Shown here: positions 39,886 through 49,551 of the stretch, piece after piece
How the letters are laid out: every line of letters starts with the position of its first letter
Position numbering within the stretch: position 1 is the stretch's first letter
NCBI RefSeq assembly: GCF_024300645.1
Contig: NZ_CP101291.1
Span: forward strand, 2,418,001 to 2,482,000
Source of the DNA: Alteromonas sp. LMIT006
Lineage (GTDB): Bacteria; Pseudomonadota; Gammaproteobacteria; Enterobacterales; Alteromonadaceae
Direction of reading: 5' to 3'
DNA length: 64,000 bases
Position numbers and translations under genes: made by a program
Notes under the pieces: model-generated
Told to the model about the DNA's origin: nothing
What the model saw: the letters and a program-made list of their open reading frames with translations, nothing else
The model's database searches: none

Positions 39886-41066
39886 TTGGTAAGCCTTTGT
39901 ACCGCCTCAGTAGCCAGTGAGCGCGCTTGTTCATCGAGTGCGATAACTTCATCCAATGAATGCGCAGACGAATGTGGGGCTTTGGCCAATACTTGTTCAT
40001 TGATGCGTGTTATATCGGTAAAGCCAATCACGTGATGTAAAAATGCCGCAACAGCCACTTCATTACTTGCATTGATGAATGTACAGGCTGTTTGCCCCTG
40101 TTCTGCCGCAGCAAGGGTTAAATACAAATTCGGATAGCGTTCTTGGCAAGGCGTTGCGAACGTAAAATCATTCAGTTGCGAAAAGTCTAATGGCGCAACG
40201 CCTGAGTCAATTCTTTCGGGATAAGCTAACGCATGTGCAATGGGGGTACGCATATCAGGATTACCCATTTGCGCAATGACAGAGCCATCACAATATTGCA
40301 CCATAGAATGAATGACTGACTGGGGGTGAAGCACAATTTGAATATGTTCATTACTCAGACCAAATAACCACTTTGCTTCAATGAATTCTAAGCCTTTATT
40401 CATCATGGTCGCCGAGTCTACTGATATTTTTTGCCCCATATCCCAATTTGGATGGGCACAGGCTTGTTCAGGGGTAATCGTATGGAAACTATCTAAAGAA
40501 CGAGTGAGAAACGGTCCACCTGAGCCTGTAAGTAATACTTTGTGGATACCGCTTTGTATCAGGTCACCATAGGCAAATTCTTTTGGTAAGCACTGAAAAA
40601 TGGCGTTGTGTTCGCTATCAATTGGTAGAATCGTCGCCCCTGATTGCGCTGCAGCATCCATCAATAAAGCACCGGACATTACCAAAGACTCTTTGTTCGC
40701 TAACAAGAGAGTTTTTCCAGCTTGAACCGCAGCCATGCTCGTTTTAAGCCCAGCACCACCAACTATGGCTGCCATGACTTTGGTAACGGATGGATGCTGT
40801 ACGGCGGCTATCGCTGCTGATTCGCCAAATGCGATCTCACCTGTGAAGCCAATATGCTTAGCGTATGCACAAGCTGACTCATAAACACTCTCATCGTGTA
40901 ATACGGCTATTGAGGCATGACACGCAAGTGCATCATCAAGTAATTGAGAGTATTGAGCGTTCGCTGTCAGTGCAAAAACTTGATAGCGTTTTGGATGTCG
41001 CTTTACAACATCTATGGTGCTTTGCCCAATAGAACCTGTCGCCCCAAGGATAACAAGGGTATCCAT
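39879..41066 (-). CDS. dxr: 1-deoxy-D-xylulose 5-phosphate reductoisomerase
   Basis: 395 residues. NADPH site 'LGATGSIGQSTIDVVKRHP' at the N-terminus, metal site 'PIDSEHNAIFQCL' and 'KISVDSATMMNKGLEFIEAKWLFG' (read in parts), the usual IspC fold. It commits DXP to the non-mevalonate isoprenoid pathway, feeding the adjacent uppS product. The ATG chosen overlaps the cdsA stop (ATGA), so translation is coupled; two in-frame ATGs slightly upstream lie inside cdsA. Confidence 0.97.
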   Translation of the reverse strand: MDTLVILGATGSIGQSTIDVVKRHPKRYQVFALTANAQYSQLLDDALACHASIAVLHDESVYESACAYAKHIGFTGEIAFGESAAIAAVQHPSVTKVMAAIVGGAGLKTSMAAVQAGKTLLLANKESLVMSGALLMDAAAQSGATILPIDSEHNAIFQCLPKEFAYGDLIQSGIHKVLLTGSGGPFLTRSLDSFHTITPEQACAHPNWDMGQKISVDSATMMNKGLEFIEAKWLFGLSNEHIQIVLHPQSVIHSMVQYCDGSVIAQMGNPDMRTPIAHALAYPERIDSGVAPLDFSQLNDFTFATPCQERYPNLYLTLAAAEQGQTACTFINASNEVAVAAFLHHVIGFTDITRINEQVLAKAPHSSAHSLDEVIALDEQARSLATEAVQRLTKC

Positions 41067-41929
41067 CACGCCATCCATACCACGTAACAAAAAGCAAACA
41101 CTGGGAACGCGGCAGTCAGGCTATCAATTCGATCTAAGACTCCACCATGTCCAGGCAATAGCCGACCACTGTCTTTGATGCCAGCACAGCGTTTGAACAT
41201 AGACTCGTTCAAATCTCCCATGGCGGATATACCCACCGTCACAACACCGATAATAATATGTAAGCTGATGCGAGCTGGCTCAACTTGATAATGCATGGCG
41301 GCAAAGGCAATAATTGCAAGTGAAGCCACAACCCCGCCGGCTAAACCTTCATAGGTTTTACCCGGGGATACATTAGGACGAAGTTTAGTGCGACCAAATT
41401 TTACCCCAACAAAAAATGCACCAATGTCCGCAGCCCACACAATCCCTAAGACATAAAAAATCAATGAGGCACCATAAAACGGGTCAATTTCAAATAAGCT
41501 GGTACGCAAAGCAACTATCGCTACCCAAGTTGGGACCAAAGTAAACACCCCAAAGATATTGCGGATTAAATTAGAGCGTTGCCAGAAATGACTGTATTTA
41601 GGATACAAAATAATCATAACAACTGAGTACAGCCACCACAACATAGCCACACCCAAAGTGCCAAAATACAATGGGTGTAGGTCGTTTTGCTGCCATATAG
41701 CTTCTGACGGCACCACAATACTAAGAATCAAACAAATGGTTGTTATGAGAAGGGTAAAAAAGAGTTTCATACGCCGCTGGATCAGCCCGGACATATTACC
41801 CCATTCGTATGCGCCCAATCCCATAACAAAGACTACTGCATACTGAAAATATTCAATCGGTAAAAATAAAATCGCTCCTAACGCACATGGCGCAAGGACC
41901 AAAGCCGTCATAATCCGCTGTTTTAGCAT
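41066..41929 (-). CDS. cdsA: Phosphatidate cytidylyltransferase
   Basis: 287 residues with about eight membrane helices. The CDP-diglyceride synthase signature is present near the C-terminus ('GDLNESMFKRCAGIKDSG' then 'LLPGHGGVLDRIDSL'), preceded by 'SPGKTYEGLAGGV'. It makes CDP-diacylglycerol, the branch point of phospholipid synthesis, in the inner membrane. It overlaps uppS upstream by seven bases and dxr downstream by four coding bases or fewer. Confidence 0.97.
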   Translation of the reverse strand: MLKQRIMTALVLAPCALGAILFLPIEYFQYAVVFVMGLGAYEWGNMSGLIQRRMKLFFTLLITTICLILSIVVPSEAIWQQNDLHPLYFGTLGVAMLWWLYSVVMIILYPKYSHFWQRSNLIRNIFGVFTLVPTWVAIVALRTSLFEIDPFYGASLIFYVLGIVWAADIGAFFVGVKFGRTKLRPNVSPGKTYEGLAGGVVASLAIIAFAAMHYQVEPARISLHIIIGVVTVGISAMGDLNESMFKRCAGIKDSGRLLPGHGGVLDRIDSLTAAFPVFAFCYVVWMA

Positions 41930-42684
41930 TGTACCTGTTCCGCGATTTTGCCGAACCGGCGCTGTCGCTGTTGATAGTTCTGTACGGCATTAGAGAAAGT
42001 TTGCTCATTAAAATCAGGCCATAGCGTCTCGGTAAAATAGAGCTCAGCATAGGCGCATTGCCACAGAAGAAAATTTGAAATGCGTTGCTCACCACCCGTG
42101 CGAATTAATAAGTCAAGTTCCGGCACATGAGCAAAAGCGGTTTGTTGGTTAAAGGTGGCCTCATTGATATCAGATGGTTGTAAAGTGCCATCATTGATTT
42201 GAGTTTGTATGCGTTTTGTGGTCTCTACTATGTCCCAACGGCCGCCGTAATTAGCTGCGATGTTTAAGCATAATGCCGTATTGTCTGCAGTCATTGCTTC
42301 TGCTTTGCGGATACGATCAACCAATCCATCATCAAACGCTGACAAGTCACCAATGACTTTTAGACGAACGTTGTTCTTGTGGAGTTTTTTGACTTCGCTG
42401 TTTAGCACTAACTTAAATAGCTCCATCAACACAGAGACTTCCTCTTCGGGGCGTTTCCAGTTTTCAGAACTGAATGCAAATAACGTCAAAGCAGGTATAT
42501 TGTGCCTGCGCGCAAAACTCACTGCTGCACGAACGGCATCGACTCCCGCTTTATGCCCAAAAGTGCGCAGCTTCCCTTGTTGCTGAGCCCAGCGTCCGTT
42601 GCCATCCATAATAATGGCAACGTGTCTAGGCATCTTAGCTGTATCCATATTTATTATAGGTTCTTCCTTGGCAAACAACTTCAT
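41923..42684 (-). CDS. uppS: Undecaprenyl diphosphate synthase
   Basis: 253 residues. The cis-prenyltransferase motif 'HVAIIMDGNGRWAQQQG' with the catalytic Asp lies near residue 27; 'LTLFAFSSENWKRPEEEV' and 'DLLIRTGGEQRISNFLLWQCAYAELYF' (read in parts) complete the site. It makes the C55 carrier lipid for peptidoglycan and O-antigen. The first ATG is kept although no clear ribosome-binding site precedes it; an ATG twelve codons later is an alternative. It lies between frr and cdsA. Confidence 0.96.
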   Translation of the reverse strand: MKLFAKEEPIINMDTAKMPRHVAIIMDGNGRWAQQQGKLRTFGHKAGVDAVRAAVSFARRHNIPALTLFAFSSENWKRPEEEVSVLMELFKLVLNSEVKKLHKNNVRLKVIGDLSAFDDGLVDRIRKAEAMTADNTALCLNIAANYGGRWDIVETTKRIQTQINDGTLQPSDINEATFNQQTAFAHVPELDLLIRTGGEQRISNFLLWQCAYAELYFTETLWPDFNEQTFSNAVQNYQQRQRRFGKIAEQVQC

Positions 42685-42690
42685 GTGGGG

Positions 42691-43248
42691 TTAGATTTCC
42701 ATTAGTTCTTTTTCTTTTTCAGCCAGCATCTCATCCACTTTTTTGACAAAATCATTCGTCAACGATTGGATATTTTCTTCCGTTGCTCTGGCTTCGTCTT
42801 CACTGATTTCTTTTTCTTTCAAGAGATCTTTGACATCCGAGTTAGCATCACGACGAATATTACGAATCGCAACGCGTCCGCCTTCCGCTTCGTTTCGAGC
42901 GACTTTGATCAGGTCTTTACGACGTTCTTCCGTAAGTGGAGGTAGTGGAATGCGGATCGCACCACCCGCGCTGTTCGGATTAAGACCCAAATCAGACATC
43001 ATAATCGCCTTTTCGACCGCCTGAATTGCAGATTTATCAAAAACGGAAACGGCCAGAGTGCGACTGTCTTCAGCAATGATATTCGCAAGTTGCTTGAGCG
43101 GCGTGTCCGCACCATAGTAATTAACATAAATGCTGTCTAGCAAGCTTGGGTGAGCACGTCCGGTACGGATTTTGGCTAGTTGTGATTTTAAAGCGACAAG
43201 GCTTTTTTCCATGCGGTCTTGTGCATCTAATTCAATTTCATCTAACAT
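42691..43248 (-). CDS. frr: Ribosome recycling factor
   Basis: 185 residues, the exact family length. Features: '[27 protein letters not shown]' start (read in parts), the domain II segment '[14 protein letters not shown]', and '[34 protein letters not shown]' (parts) leading to the three-helix bundle. With EF-G it splits post-termination ribosomes. It starts three bases after pyrH, in the rpsB-tsf-pyrH-frr order. Confidence 0.98.
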   Translation of the reverse strand: MLDEIELDAQDRMEKSLVALKSQLAKIRTGRAHPSLLDSIYVNYYGADTPLKQLANIIAEDSRTLAVSVFDKSAIQAVEKAIMMSDLGLNPNSAGGAIRIPLPPLTEERRKDLIKVARNEAEGGRVAIRNIRRDANSDVKDLLKEKEISEDEARATEENIQSLTNDFVKKVDEMLAEKEKELMEI

Positions 43249-43251
43249 GAG

Positions 43252-43995
43252 TTAACCTTCTATGTTTTCTGCATGAGTAATGAGCGTTCCTTCATCTTCA
43301 CCAAGCACAACGCGTTTTAAACAACCCGGCTTATTCATGTTGAATACACGAATAGGCAAGGAATGATCGCGAGCAAGAGTGAACGCGGATAAATCCATTA
43401 CTTTTAATTCTTTATCTAATACTTCGTTATAAGTTAGCGTCTTATATAACGTTGCCTCTGGGTCTTTGGCAGGATCTGAGGTGTATACTCCATCCACTTT
43501 GGTGGCTTTTAAAACCGCATCCGCTTCAATTTCAATGCCCCGCAAACACGCAGCCGAATCCGTAGTAAAAAACGGATTACCTGTACCCGCAGAAAATATC
43601 ACCACGCGATTGGATTTGAGTAAACTAATTGCTTCAGCCCAATTATACCCGTCACAGACACCGTTTAGGGGAATTGCGGACATCAAGCGAGCATTCACAA
43701 AAGCACGGTGTAACGCGTCTCGCATCGCCAAACCGTTCATGACCGTAGCCAGCATCCCCATGTGATCGCCAACTACACGATTCATGCCAGCCTGTGCTAG
43801 GCCTTCGCCACGAAATAAATTTCCACCGCCAATAACCAAACCGACTTGGATACCCATTTCGACTAATTCTTTTATTTCTTGTGCCATTCGGTCGAGTACT
43901 TTTGCATCAATACCGAATTCAGCGTCACCCATCAACGCCTCGCCGCTTAACTTCAATAAAATGCGACGATAAGCTGTTTTAGGAGCTATACTCAT
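43252..43995 (-). CDS. pyrH: Uridylate kinase
   Basis: 247 residues, amino-acid-kinase fold. '[14 protein letters not shown]' at the N-terminus, '[38 protein letters not shown]' (read in parts) and '[24 protein letters not shown]' form the UMP and ATP sites. It phosphorylates UMP to UDP. It is separated from tsf by a 120-base gap holding a terminator-like hairpin, so it may also have its own promoter. Confidence 0.98.
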   Translation of the reverse strand: MSIAPKTAYRRILLKLSGEALMGDAEFGIDAKVLDRMAQEIKELVEMGIQVGLVIGGGNLFRGEGLAQAGMNRVVGDHMGMLATVMNGLAMRDALHRAFVNARLMSAIPLNGVCDGYNWAEAISLLKSNRVVIFSAGTGNPFFTTDSAACLRGIEIEADAVLKATKVDGVYTSDPAKDPEATLYKTLTYNEVLDKELKVMDLSAFTLARDHSLPIRVFNMNKPGCLKRVVLGEDEGTLITHAENIEG

Positions 43996-44044
43996 ATTTC
44001 AATATCCTATGGTTAGAATCGCCTTACCTGATGGCAATGGGCAT

Positions 44045-44071
44045 AAAAAAGCACCTCCGGGGGAAGTGCTT
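44045..44071 (-). terminator. Intrinsic terminator after tsf
   Basis: Minus strand: AGCACTTCC, loop CCC, GGAGGTGCT (one G-T wobble), then six T (44045-44050). It would end or attenuate rpsB-tsf transcription before pyrH. Confidence 0.8.
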
Positions 44072-44115
44072 CTAGTGTATCTGATGTTACCCAGAGTAAA
44101 AAGCTTTTCGCTAAA

Positions 44116-44988
44116 TTATTTCTTAGCCGCTTCCATCTGAGCAGCCACTTCCGCTGCAAAATCTTCTGATTTTTTCTCGATGCCTTCACCCACTTCAAAG
44201 CGGATGAAATTAACCACGTCAGCACCATTTGCTTTAAGAAGCTGGCCAACAGTTTGGCTAGGATCTTTAACAAAAGGCTGACCAGTTAAGCTGATTTCAC
44301 CAGTGAATTTCTTCATGCGGCCAGAGACCATTTTCTCTGCGATATCTGCTGGTTTACCAGATTGCATAGCGATGTCGATTTGAATCTCTTTTTCCTTTTC
44401 AACCACATCAGCCGGTACATCTTCAGGCTTAACGAATTGTGGGCTGGCTGCAGCAACGTGCATGGCAACGTCTTTTGCTAGATCCGCATCGCCACCAGTT
44501 AACACAGCGATAACACCAATACGACCACCGTGGACGTAAGCGCCTAGGTTGTCACCATCAACGTTAACAACGCGACGAGGAGAGATGTTTTCACCAATCT
44601 TTGCAACTAATGTATCGCGGGTTTCTTGTACTGTTACACCGTCTAACTCTGCTGCATTTAACGCATCCATATCATTGATATTTTGGCTCGCTGCCAACTC
44701 AACCACTTTCTTACCAAATGCTAAGAAACCTTCGTCACGTGCAACGAAGTCAGTTTCACAGTTGATTTCCATCATAGTGGCGCGACCGCCATCTACTTTG
44801 GTCAAAATAACGCCTTCTGCAGCAATACGACCCGCTTTTTTAGCGGCTTTTGCTTGACCAGACTTGCGCATATTTTCAATCGCTAGCTCGATGTCGCCAT
44901 CGGTTTCAACTAACGCTTTTTTACAATCTAACATACCAGCGCCAGTGCGCTCGCGAAGTTCTTTTACCAGTGCTGCTGTCACTGCCAT
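44116..44988 (-). CDS. tsf: Elongation factor Ts
   Basis: 290 residues. The N-terminal UBA-like domain has '[23 protein letters not shown]'; the core has '[23 protein letters not shown]' (parts), including the 'TDFV' motif that contacts EF-Tu, and '[21 protein letters not shown]' (parts) follows. It exchanges nucleotide on EF-Tu. It follows rpsB after 69 bases containing a perfect hairpin, and is probably under the same S2-mediated control. Confidence 0.98.
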   Translation of the reverse strand: MAVTAALVKELRERTGAGMLDCKKALVETDGDIELAIENMRKSGQAKAAKKAGRIAAEGVILTKVDGGRATMMEINCETDFVARDEGFLAFGKKVVELAASQNINDMDALNAAELDGVTVQETRDTLVAKIGENISPRRVVNVDGDNLGAYVHGGRIGVIAVLTGGDADLAKDVAMHVAAASPQFVKPEDVPADVVEKEKEIQIDIAMQSGKPADIAEKMVSGRMKKFTGEISLTGQPFVKDPSQTVGQLLKANGADVVNFIRFEVGEGIEKKSEDFAAEVAAQMEAAKK

Positions 44989-45017
44989 TGTTCAATCCTC
45001 AAATATTCAAAATGAAA

Positions 45018-45038
45018 ACGCCGAATCAGATTCGGCGT
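45018..45038 (-). terminator. Hairpin between rpsB and tsf (possible attenuator)
   Basis: A perfect 21-base palindrome, ACGCCGAATC on one arm, central A, and its complement. On the minus strand it is followed by TTTTCATTTT, so it can act as a partial terminator lowering tsf relative to rpsB, or protect the rpsB 3' end. Confidence 0.6.
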
Positions 45039-45057
45039 GTTTACAAGTATAAAAAGC

Positions 45058-45786
45058 TTATTCAGCTGCCTCAACGAACTCGTCTTCAGCTTGTACTGCG
45101 ATGTTCGAATCACGACCTTCATTAACTGCGTCTGCAGCAGCGTTCAAGTAAAGCTGGATGGCACGAATAGCATCGTCGTTACCTGGAATGATGTAGTCAA
45201 CACCATCTGGGTTAGAGTTGGTATCTACAACACCAACAACCGGAATACCAAGGTTGCGAGCTTCTGTTACAGCAATATGCTCATGATCCGCATCGATAAC
45301 GAAAATCACGTCAGGCAAACCGCCCATGTCTTTGATACCGCCTAAGCTGTTTTCTAACTTAGCCATTTCACGTTGTAACATAAGAACTTCTTTCTTAGTT
45401 AACTTATCAAAGGTTCCGTCTTGTGCTTGAGTCTCAAGGTCTTTTAAGCGCTTGATTGACTGACGAACGGTTTTCCAGTTAGTCAACATACCACCTAACC
45501 AACGCTTGTTCACGTAGTATTGACCGCACTTTAATGCTGCTTCTTTAACTGCTTCGCCAGCTGCGCGTTTGGTACCAACGAACAAAACTTTACCTTTCTT
45601 CTGCGAGACAGAGCTGATGAAAGACAGTGCGTCATTAAATAACGGAACCGTTTTTTCAAGGTTGATGATATGAACTTTGTTACGTGCGCCAAAGATGAAA
45701 GGCTTCATTTTTGGGTTCCAGTAACGAGTTTGGTGACCGAAGTGTACGCCAGCTTGTAGCATGTCGCGCATTGATACGTTTGCCAT
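45058..45786 (-). CDS. rpsB: Ribosomal protein S2
   Basis: 242 residues, typical length. '[27 protein letters not shown]' (read in parts) is the S2 start; '[14 protein letters not shown]', '[15 protein letters not shown]' and '[37 protein letters not shown]' (parts) are diagnostic. S2 joins the 30S subunit late with S1 contact. It begins the long minus-strand gene run and is divergent from map, as in E. coli. GAGGA lies about eight bases before the ATG. Confidence 0.99.
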   Translation of the reverse strand: MANVSMRDMLQAGVHFGHQTRYWNPKMKPFIFGARNKVHIINLEKTVPLFNDALSFISSVSQKKGKVLFVGTKRAAGEAVKEAALKCGQYYVNKRWLGGMLTNWKTVRQSIKRLKDLETQAQDGTFDKLTKKEVLMLQREMAKLENSLGGIKDMGGLPDVIFVIDADHEHIAVTEARNLGIPVVGVVDTNSNPDGVDYIIPGNDDAIRAIQLYLNAAADAVNEGRDSNIAVQAEDEFVEAAE

Positions 45787-45910
45787 GTTTAAAATCCTCT
45801 ATTGGGGTTAGGCCTCCATACATCCCTTCACCCGATTCTTGTTTGCTTCTAGTTTCTGGGAAACTTAACAAACAAAAACACCCCGGAGTCAGTGTCGATG
45901 TATGTGTGTT
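45787..45910 (-). promoter_or_regulatory. rpsB leader, probable S2 autoregulatory 5' untranslated region
   Basis: In E. coli, S2 represses rpsB-tsf through a conserved structured leader. Here the 124-base leader predicted from a -10-like TATATT (45917-45922) contains a hairpin near the start codon: GGGT pairs with AACCCC across 45804-45833, enclosing 'ATGTATGGAGG'. The structure match is by eye; the -35 is not clear. Confidence 0.45.
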
Positions 45911-45920
45911 TTTTTAAATA

Positions 45921-45935
45921 TAAAGCAATGCTTTA
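45921..45935. repeat. Palindrome in the rpsB promoter region
   Basis: TAAAGCA, central A, TGCTTTA: a perfect 7+1+7 palindrome overlapping the predicted rpsB -10. It is a candidate operator. Confidence 0.5.
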
Positions 45936-45945
45936 CAACGAATAT

Positions 45946-45966
45946 CCGCAAAACCAAATTTTGCGG
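45946..45966. repeat. Palindrome upstream of the rpsB promoter region
   Basis: CCGCAAAA, five-base centre CCAAA, TTTTGCGG: a perfect eight-base inverted repeat, ten bases from the palindrome at 45921-45935. No T-run follows; it may be an operator or a hairpin. The 333-base gap between rpsB and map holds these, the rpsB leader and a -10-like TATAAT for map at 46095-46100. Confidence 0.5.
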
Positions 45967-46119
45967 TGGCGTATTAGACCACTTTTTGTCATTTGAAGCA
46001 ATGATAAAACGACAGTGAAGTATAATATTTTACAAATTGCACTCTCCCTTTGCAGATATGTCAAGGTGTTGTAAAATACAACCACAAATAAATCTATAAT
46101 TAACTCATAAGGAACCGCA

Positions 46120-46911
46120 GTGGCTGCGACGATTAAGACACAAGAAGAAATCGAAAAAATGCGCATCGCAGGCAAGTTGGCTGCAGACGTGCTCAATATG
46201 ATTGGTGAGCATGTGGTCAAAGGGGTAACGACAGACGAACTCAACACCCTTTGTCATAATTATATTGTAGACGTACAAGGCGGAATTCCAGCACCATTGA
46301 ATTACGGCCAACCGCCATTCCCTAAGTCAATTTGCACATCCGTTAATCATGTGATTTGTCATGGCATACCGAGTGACAAAAAGCTCAAAGACGGTGATAT
46401 TGTCAATATCGACGTAACAGTGATTAAAGATGGTTATCACGGTGATTCTTCTAAAATGTTCGTCGTTGGCAAACCTTCCATATTAGCTGAACGTCTCATT
46501 CGCGTTACGCAAGAATGCCTGTATAAAGGAATTGAAATAGTTAAACCTGGTACAACATTGGGCGACATAGGCCATGTTATCCAACAACATGCTGAAAGCC
46601 ATCATTATTCCATTGTACGAGAGTTTTGTGGACATGGCATCGGTGCGACTTTCCATGAAGACCCTCAGGTAGTACATTACGGCAGACCAGGGACTGGGGA
46701 AGTACTCCAAGAAGGTATGTGTTTTACGATTGAGCCAATGGTCAATGCGGGCAAACGCTACTGCAAGATATTGCCAGATAATTGGACCGTGGTAACCAAA
46801 GACCGTAGTTTGAGTGCTCAGTGGGAACACACTTTGTTAGTTACCAGCACCGGCGTAGAAATTCTAACTCACCGCGAGGATGAATCCATTCCAAAGATTA
46901 TCTCGCATTAA
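46120..46911 (+). CDS. map: Methionine aminopeptidase, type I
   Basis: 263 residues. Metal-site ligands are all present: 'NIDVTVIKDGYHGDSSKMF' (two Asp), 'EFCGHGIGATFHEDP' (His), 'FTIEPMV' (Glu) and 'AQWEHTLLVT' (Glu). It removes the initiator methionine from nascent proteins. The start is GTG at 46120 with AGGA seven bases upstream. It is first of map-glnD-dapD, divergent from rpsB, the conserved order. Confidence 0.98.
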   Translation: MAATIKTQEEIEKMRIAGKLAADVLNMIGEHVVKGVTTDELNTLCHNYIVDVQGGIPAPLNYGQPPFPKSICTSVNHVICHGIPSDKKLKDGDIVNIDVTVIKDGYHGDSSKMFVVGKPSILAERLIRVTQECLYKGIEIVKPGTTLGDIGHVIQQHAESHHYSIVREFCGHGIGATFHEDPQVVHYGRPGTGEVLQEGMCFTIEPMVNAGKRYCKILPDNWTVVTKDRSLSAQWEHTLLVTSTGVEILTHREDESIPKIISH

Positions 46912-46926
46912 ATCAATGGAATCACC

Positions 46927-49545
46927 ATGCAATTAGTTGAACTAATTCGGCGCATCAATGACGTAAGAACACTGCAAGACGTCTCGATTTTCCGTCAATG
47001 CGTAACAGATTCTTATAAGTGGATTGATAATGAATTTTCGCACTGTGAAATTGATGAAATCATCTTAGGCAGAGCCTACTTCGTCGATGCTTTAGTGCGT
47101 CAAGCTTGGACTCTGCACGGCTTATCTGACATCCCTAACTTATCCCTCGCTGCAGTTGGAGGCTATGGCCGTGGTCAACTTCAACCACATTCTGATATCG
47201 ATTTATTAATTTTGAGCCGACGTTCACTTAAACCTGAAATTGGTGAAAAAATATCTGCATTCATCACCTTACTCTGGGATTGTAAGTTAGACATAGGCCA
47301 ATCTGTCCGCACTATAAAAGATTGTGTCGAACAGGCCAAAAATGACATCACGGTAGCAACCAACCTTGTTGAGGCGCGTTGTTTAATCGGCTGTCAAACG
47401 ACCTTTGATGACATGCTCACTAAGGTCAACAATGACAAAGTATGGAACAGCAAAGCATTTTTTCTGGCTAAGTACGAAGAACAAAAACAACGACATTTCA
47501 AGTTCCACGGTACGGCCTACAATCTCGAACCAAATGTAAAAGAAAACCCTGGCTGTTTAAGAGACATTCAATCTATTGGCTGGGTCGCAAAAAAACATTT
47601 CCAAGAATTTGATGGTTATCAACTGGTTGGCCATGGTTATTTTACCGAGATGGAACATCAAGAGCTGATCGACTGCCGCAGGCAACTATGGCGGATCCGT
47701 TGCGCCCTACATCTAGTGGCGGGGCGTTCCGAAAATCGGTTATTGTTTGATTATCAAAATGATGTGGCACATAAACTAGGCTATCAACAAGAAGATAGTA
47801 AAGCCGTTGAACACATGATGAAAAGCTTTTTTCGCGTGACTCGTCGTGTCAGCGAGCTCAACACTATGCTATTACAGCGCTTCAAAATCGATATTTTGGG
47901 CGCAGACGTTGAGCCAGGTTTAACGATAAATAATAATTTTTATCATAACAATGGACTAATCGTTCCTCAGCATACTGACGTTTTTCAAAGCCCATTAGAT
48001 ATCTTGCGCTTTTTGGAAGTCATTGCCCACACCCCAGAAATTACTGGCCTAGACGGTGAGTGTATTAGACAGCTGCGCAACGCTAGACGTAAATTTGCGA
48101 CGCAATACTGGGAAGAATACCCAGAATGTCGTGAGCAATTTTTAAAACTCATGCGTACGCCTAACTTTTTTGGCTTAGCATGGGATGTCATGTTTCAATA
48201 TGGTATTATGCAATCCTATTTGCCACAGTGGGACGCTATTGTTGGTATGATGCAATTCGACCTGTTTCACGCCTACACTGTAGACGAGCATACGCACCGT
48301 TTGGTCAAGAATCTCTATTTATATACCACTGAAGACAATACTGAATTTCCGCGCTGCAAAAGTATCGTCACTGACTTAGAAAAACCTGAATTATTATATC
48401 TCGCTGGTATTTTTCACGATATTGCAAAAGGAAGAGGTGGTGACCATTCTAAACTCGGCGCACAAGATGTCATCGCATTTGGTGAAAAACACAAACTGAC
48501 GCAAGAAGATATCGAGATGATTAGTTGGCTGGTAGACTCACATTTGTTGATGTCTGTAGTGGCTCAACGTCGAGATATTTACGATCCTGAAGTCATTCAC
48601 GACTTTGCTACCGCCGTGAAAACACCTGAACATTTGAATTTATTATATGCACTTACTTTAGCTGATATTCGTGCGACCAATGATAATTTGTGGAACGATT
48701 GGAAATCGTCTTTACTAAAAGAACTATATGTTTTGACCCACAACGCTCTCGCCAATGGTTTACAGTGCAAAGTTTCGCTAAGAGAACGCGCTCAATCTAA
48801 CCGCGAGGCTGCTTTACTACTGTTGTTAAATCAGTTTGATAAGACCACAATTGACACCCTCTGGGCTCGCTTTGATGACACGTATTTTACTCGTTATAAG
48901 CCCATTCAAATTGCTTGGCATACCGAACAAGTTTTACACCATGGTTCAGCAGAACAATGGCATATAAGTATGGCAAACCACACGACCAAAGCCGGTACCG
49001 AATTACTCGTCTACGGTCAAGATCGCCCGGCTGTATTTGCGCAAATCGCATCGGTTCTCGACGCTGCAAACTTATCTATTCTTGACGCTAATATTGCGAT
49101 TACTGATGACGGTTATGTATTTGACAGTATCATCGTCGTTGACGAACAGAACCACAAAATCAGTTCTGAAAAACGCCGCGCAAACTTATGCATGGCAATC
49201 GAGACTCAACTTGAAAAGTCCGAAAACACTCATCGCAATCAGCGCAAACTCTCACGCCAACTCAAACAACTGAATGTACCAACAAAAGTACGGTTTTTTG
49301 CGGCCAAAGACAACGCAACATTAATCGAATTAGAAGCCTTAGATAGCCCTGGATTATTGGCAAAAGTCGGTCATTTATTTGTAGACTTTAATCTGACCTT
49401 AAGACTTGCTAAAATATCTACCATTGGCGAACGCGCGGAAGACGTGTTTATTGTCAGTGATGCCCATGGAAGAGCCCTCAGTACAGAAATTCAACTTGCT
49501 TTGAAGAAGCAAATTATCAAAACCTTAGATCAAGCGGAACACTAA
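46927..49545 (+). CDS. glnD: GlnD, PII uridylyltransferase / uridylyl-removing enzyme
   Basis: 872 residues. Nucleotidyltransferase domain with 'GGYGRGQLQPHSDIDLLIL' near residue 77, HD domain with 'GIFHDIAKGRGGDHSKLG' near 495 (uridylyl removal), and two C-terminal ACT domains (about 695-775, 'ELLVYGQDRPAVFAQIASVL'; 800-872, 'EALDSPGLLAKVGHLF') that sense glutamine. It modifies PII (GlnB/GlnK) to set glutamine synthetase and NtrC activity. It follows map by 15 bases. Confidence 0.98.
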   Translation: MQLVELIRRINDVRTLQDVSIFRQCVTDSYKWIDNEFSHCEIDEIILGRAYFVDALVRQAWTLHGLSDIPNLSLAAVGGYGRGQLQPHSDIDLLILSRRSLKPEIGEKISAFITLLWDCKLDIGQSVRTIKDCVEQAKNDITVATNLVEARCLIGCQTTFDDMLTKVNNDKVWNSKAFFLAKYEEQKQRHFKFHGTAYNLEPNVKENPGCLRDIQSIGWVAKKHFQEFDGYQLVGHGYFTEMEHQELIDCRRQLWRIRCALHLVAGRSENRLLFDYQNDVAHKLGYQQEDSKAVEHMMKSFFRVTRRVSELNTMLLQRFKIDILGADVEPGLTINNNFYHNNGLIVPQHTDVFQSPLDILRFLEVIAHTPEITGLDGECIRQLRNARRKFATQYWEEYPECREQFLKLMRTPNFFGLAWDVMFQYGIMQSYLPQWDAIVGMMQFDLFHAYTVDEHTHRLVKNLYLYTTEDNTEFPRCKSIVTDLEKPELLYLAGIFHDIAKGRGGDHSKLGAQDVIAFGEKHKLTQEDIEMISWLVDSHLLMSVVAQRRDIYDPEVIHDFATAVKTPEHLNLLYALTLADIRATNDNLWNDWKSSLLKELYVLTHNALANGLQCKVSLRERAQSNREAALLLLLNQFDKTTIDTLWARFDDTYFTRYKPIQIAWHTEQVLHHGSAEQWHISMANHTTKAGTELLVYGQDRPAVFAQIASVLDAANLSILDANIAITDDGYVFDSIIVVDEQNHKISSEKRRANLCMAIETQLEKSENTHRNQRKLSRQLKQLNVPTKVRFFAAKDNATLIELEALDSPGLLAKVGHLFVDFNLTLRLAKISTIGERAEDVFIVSDAHGRALSTEIQLALKKQIIKTLDQAEH

Positions 49546-49551
49546 TCACTT

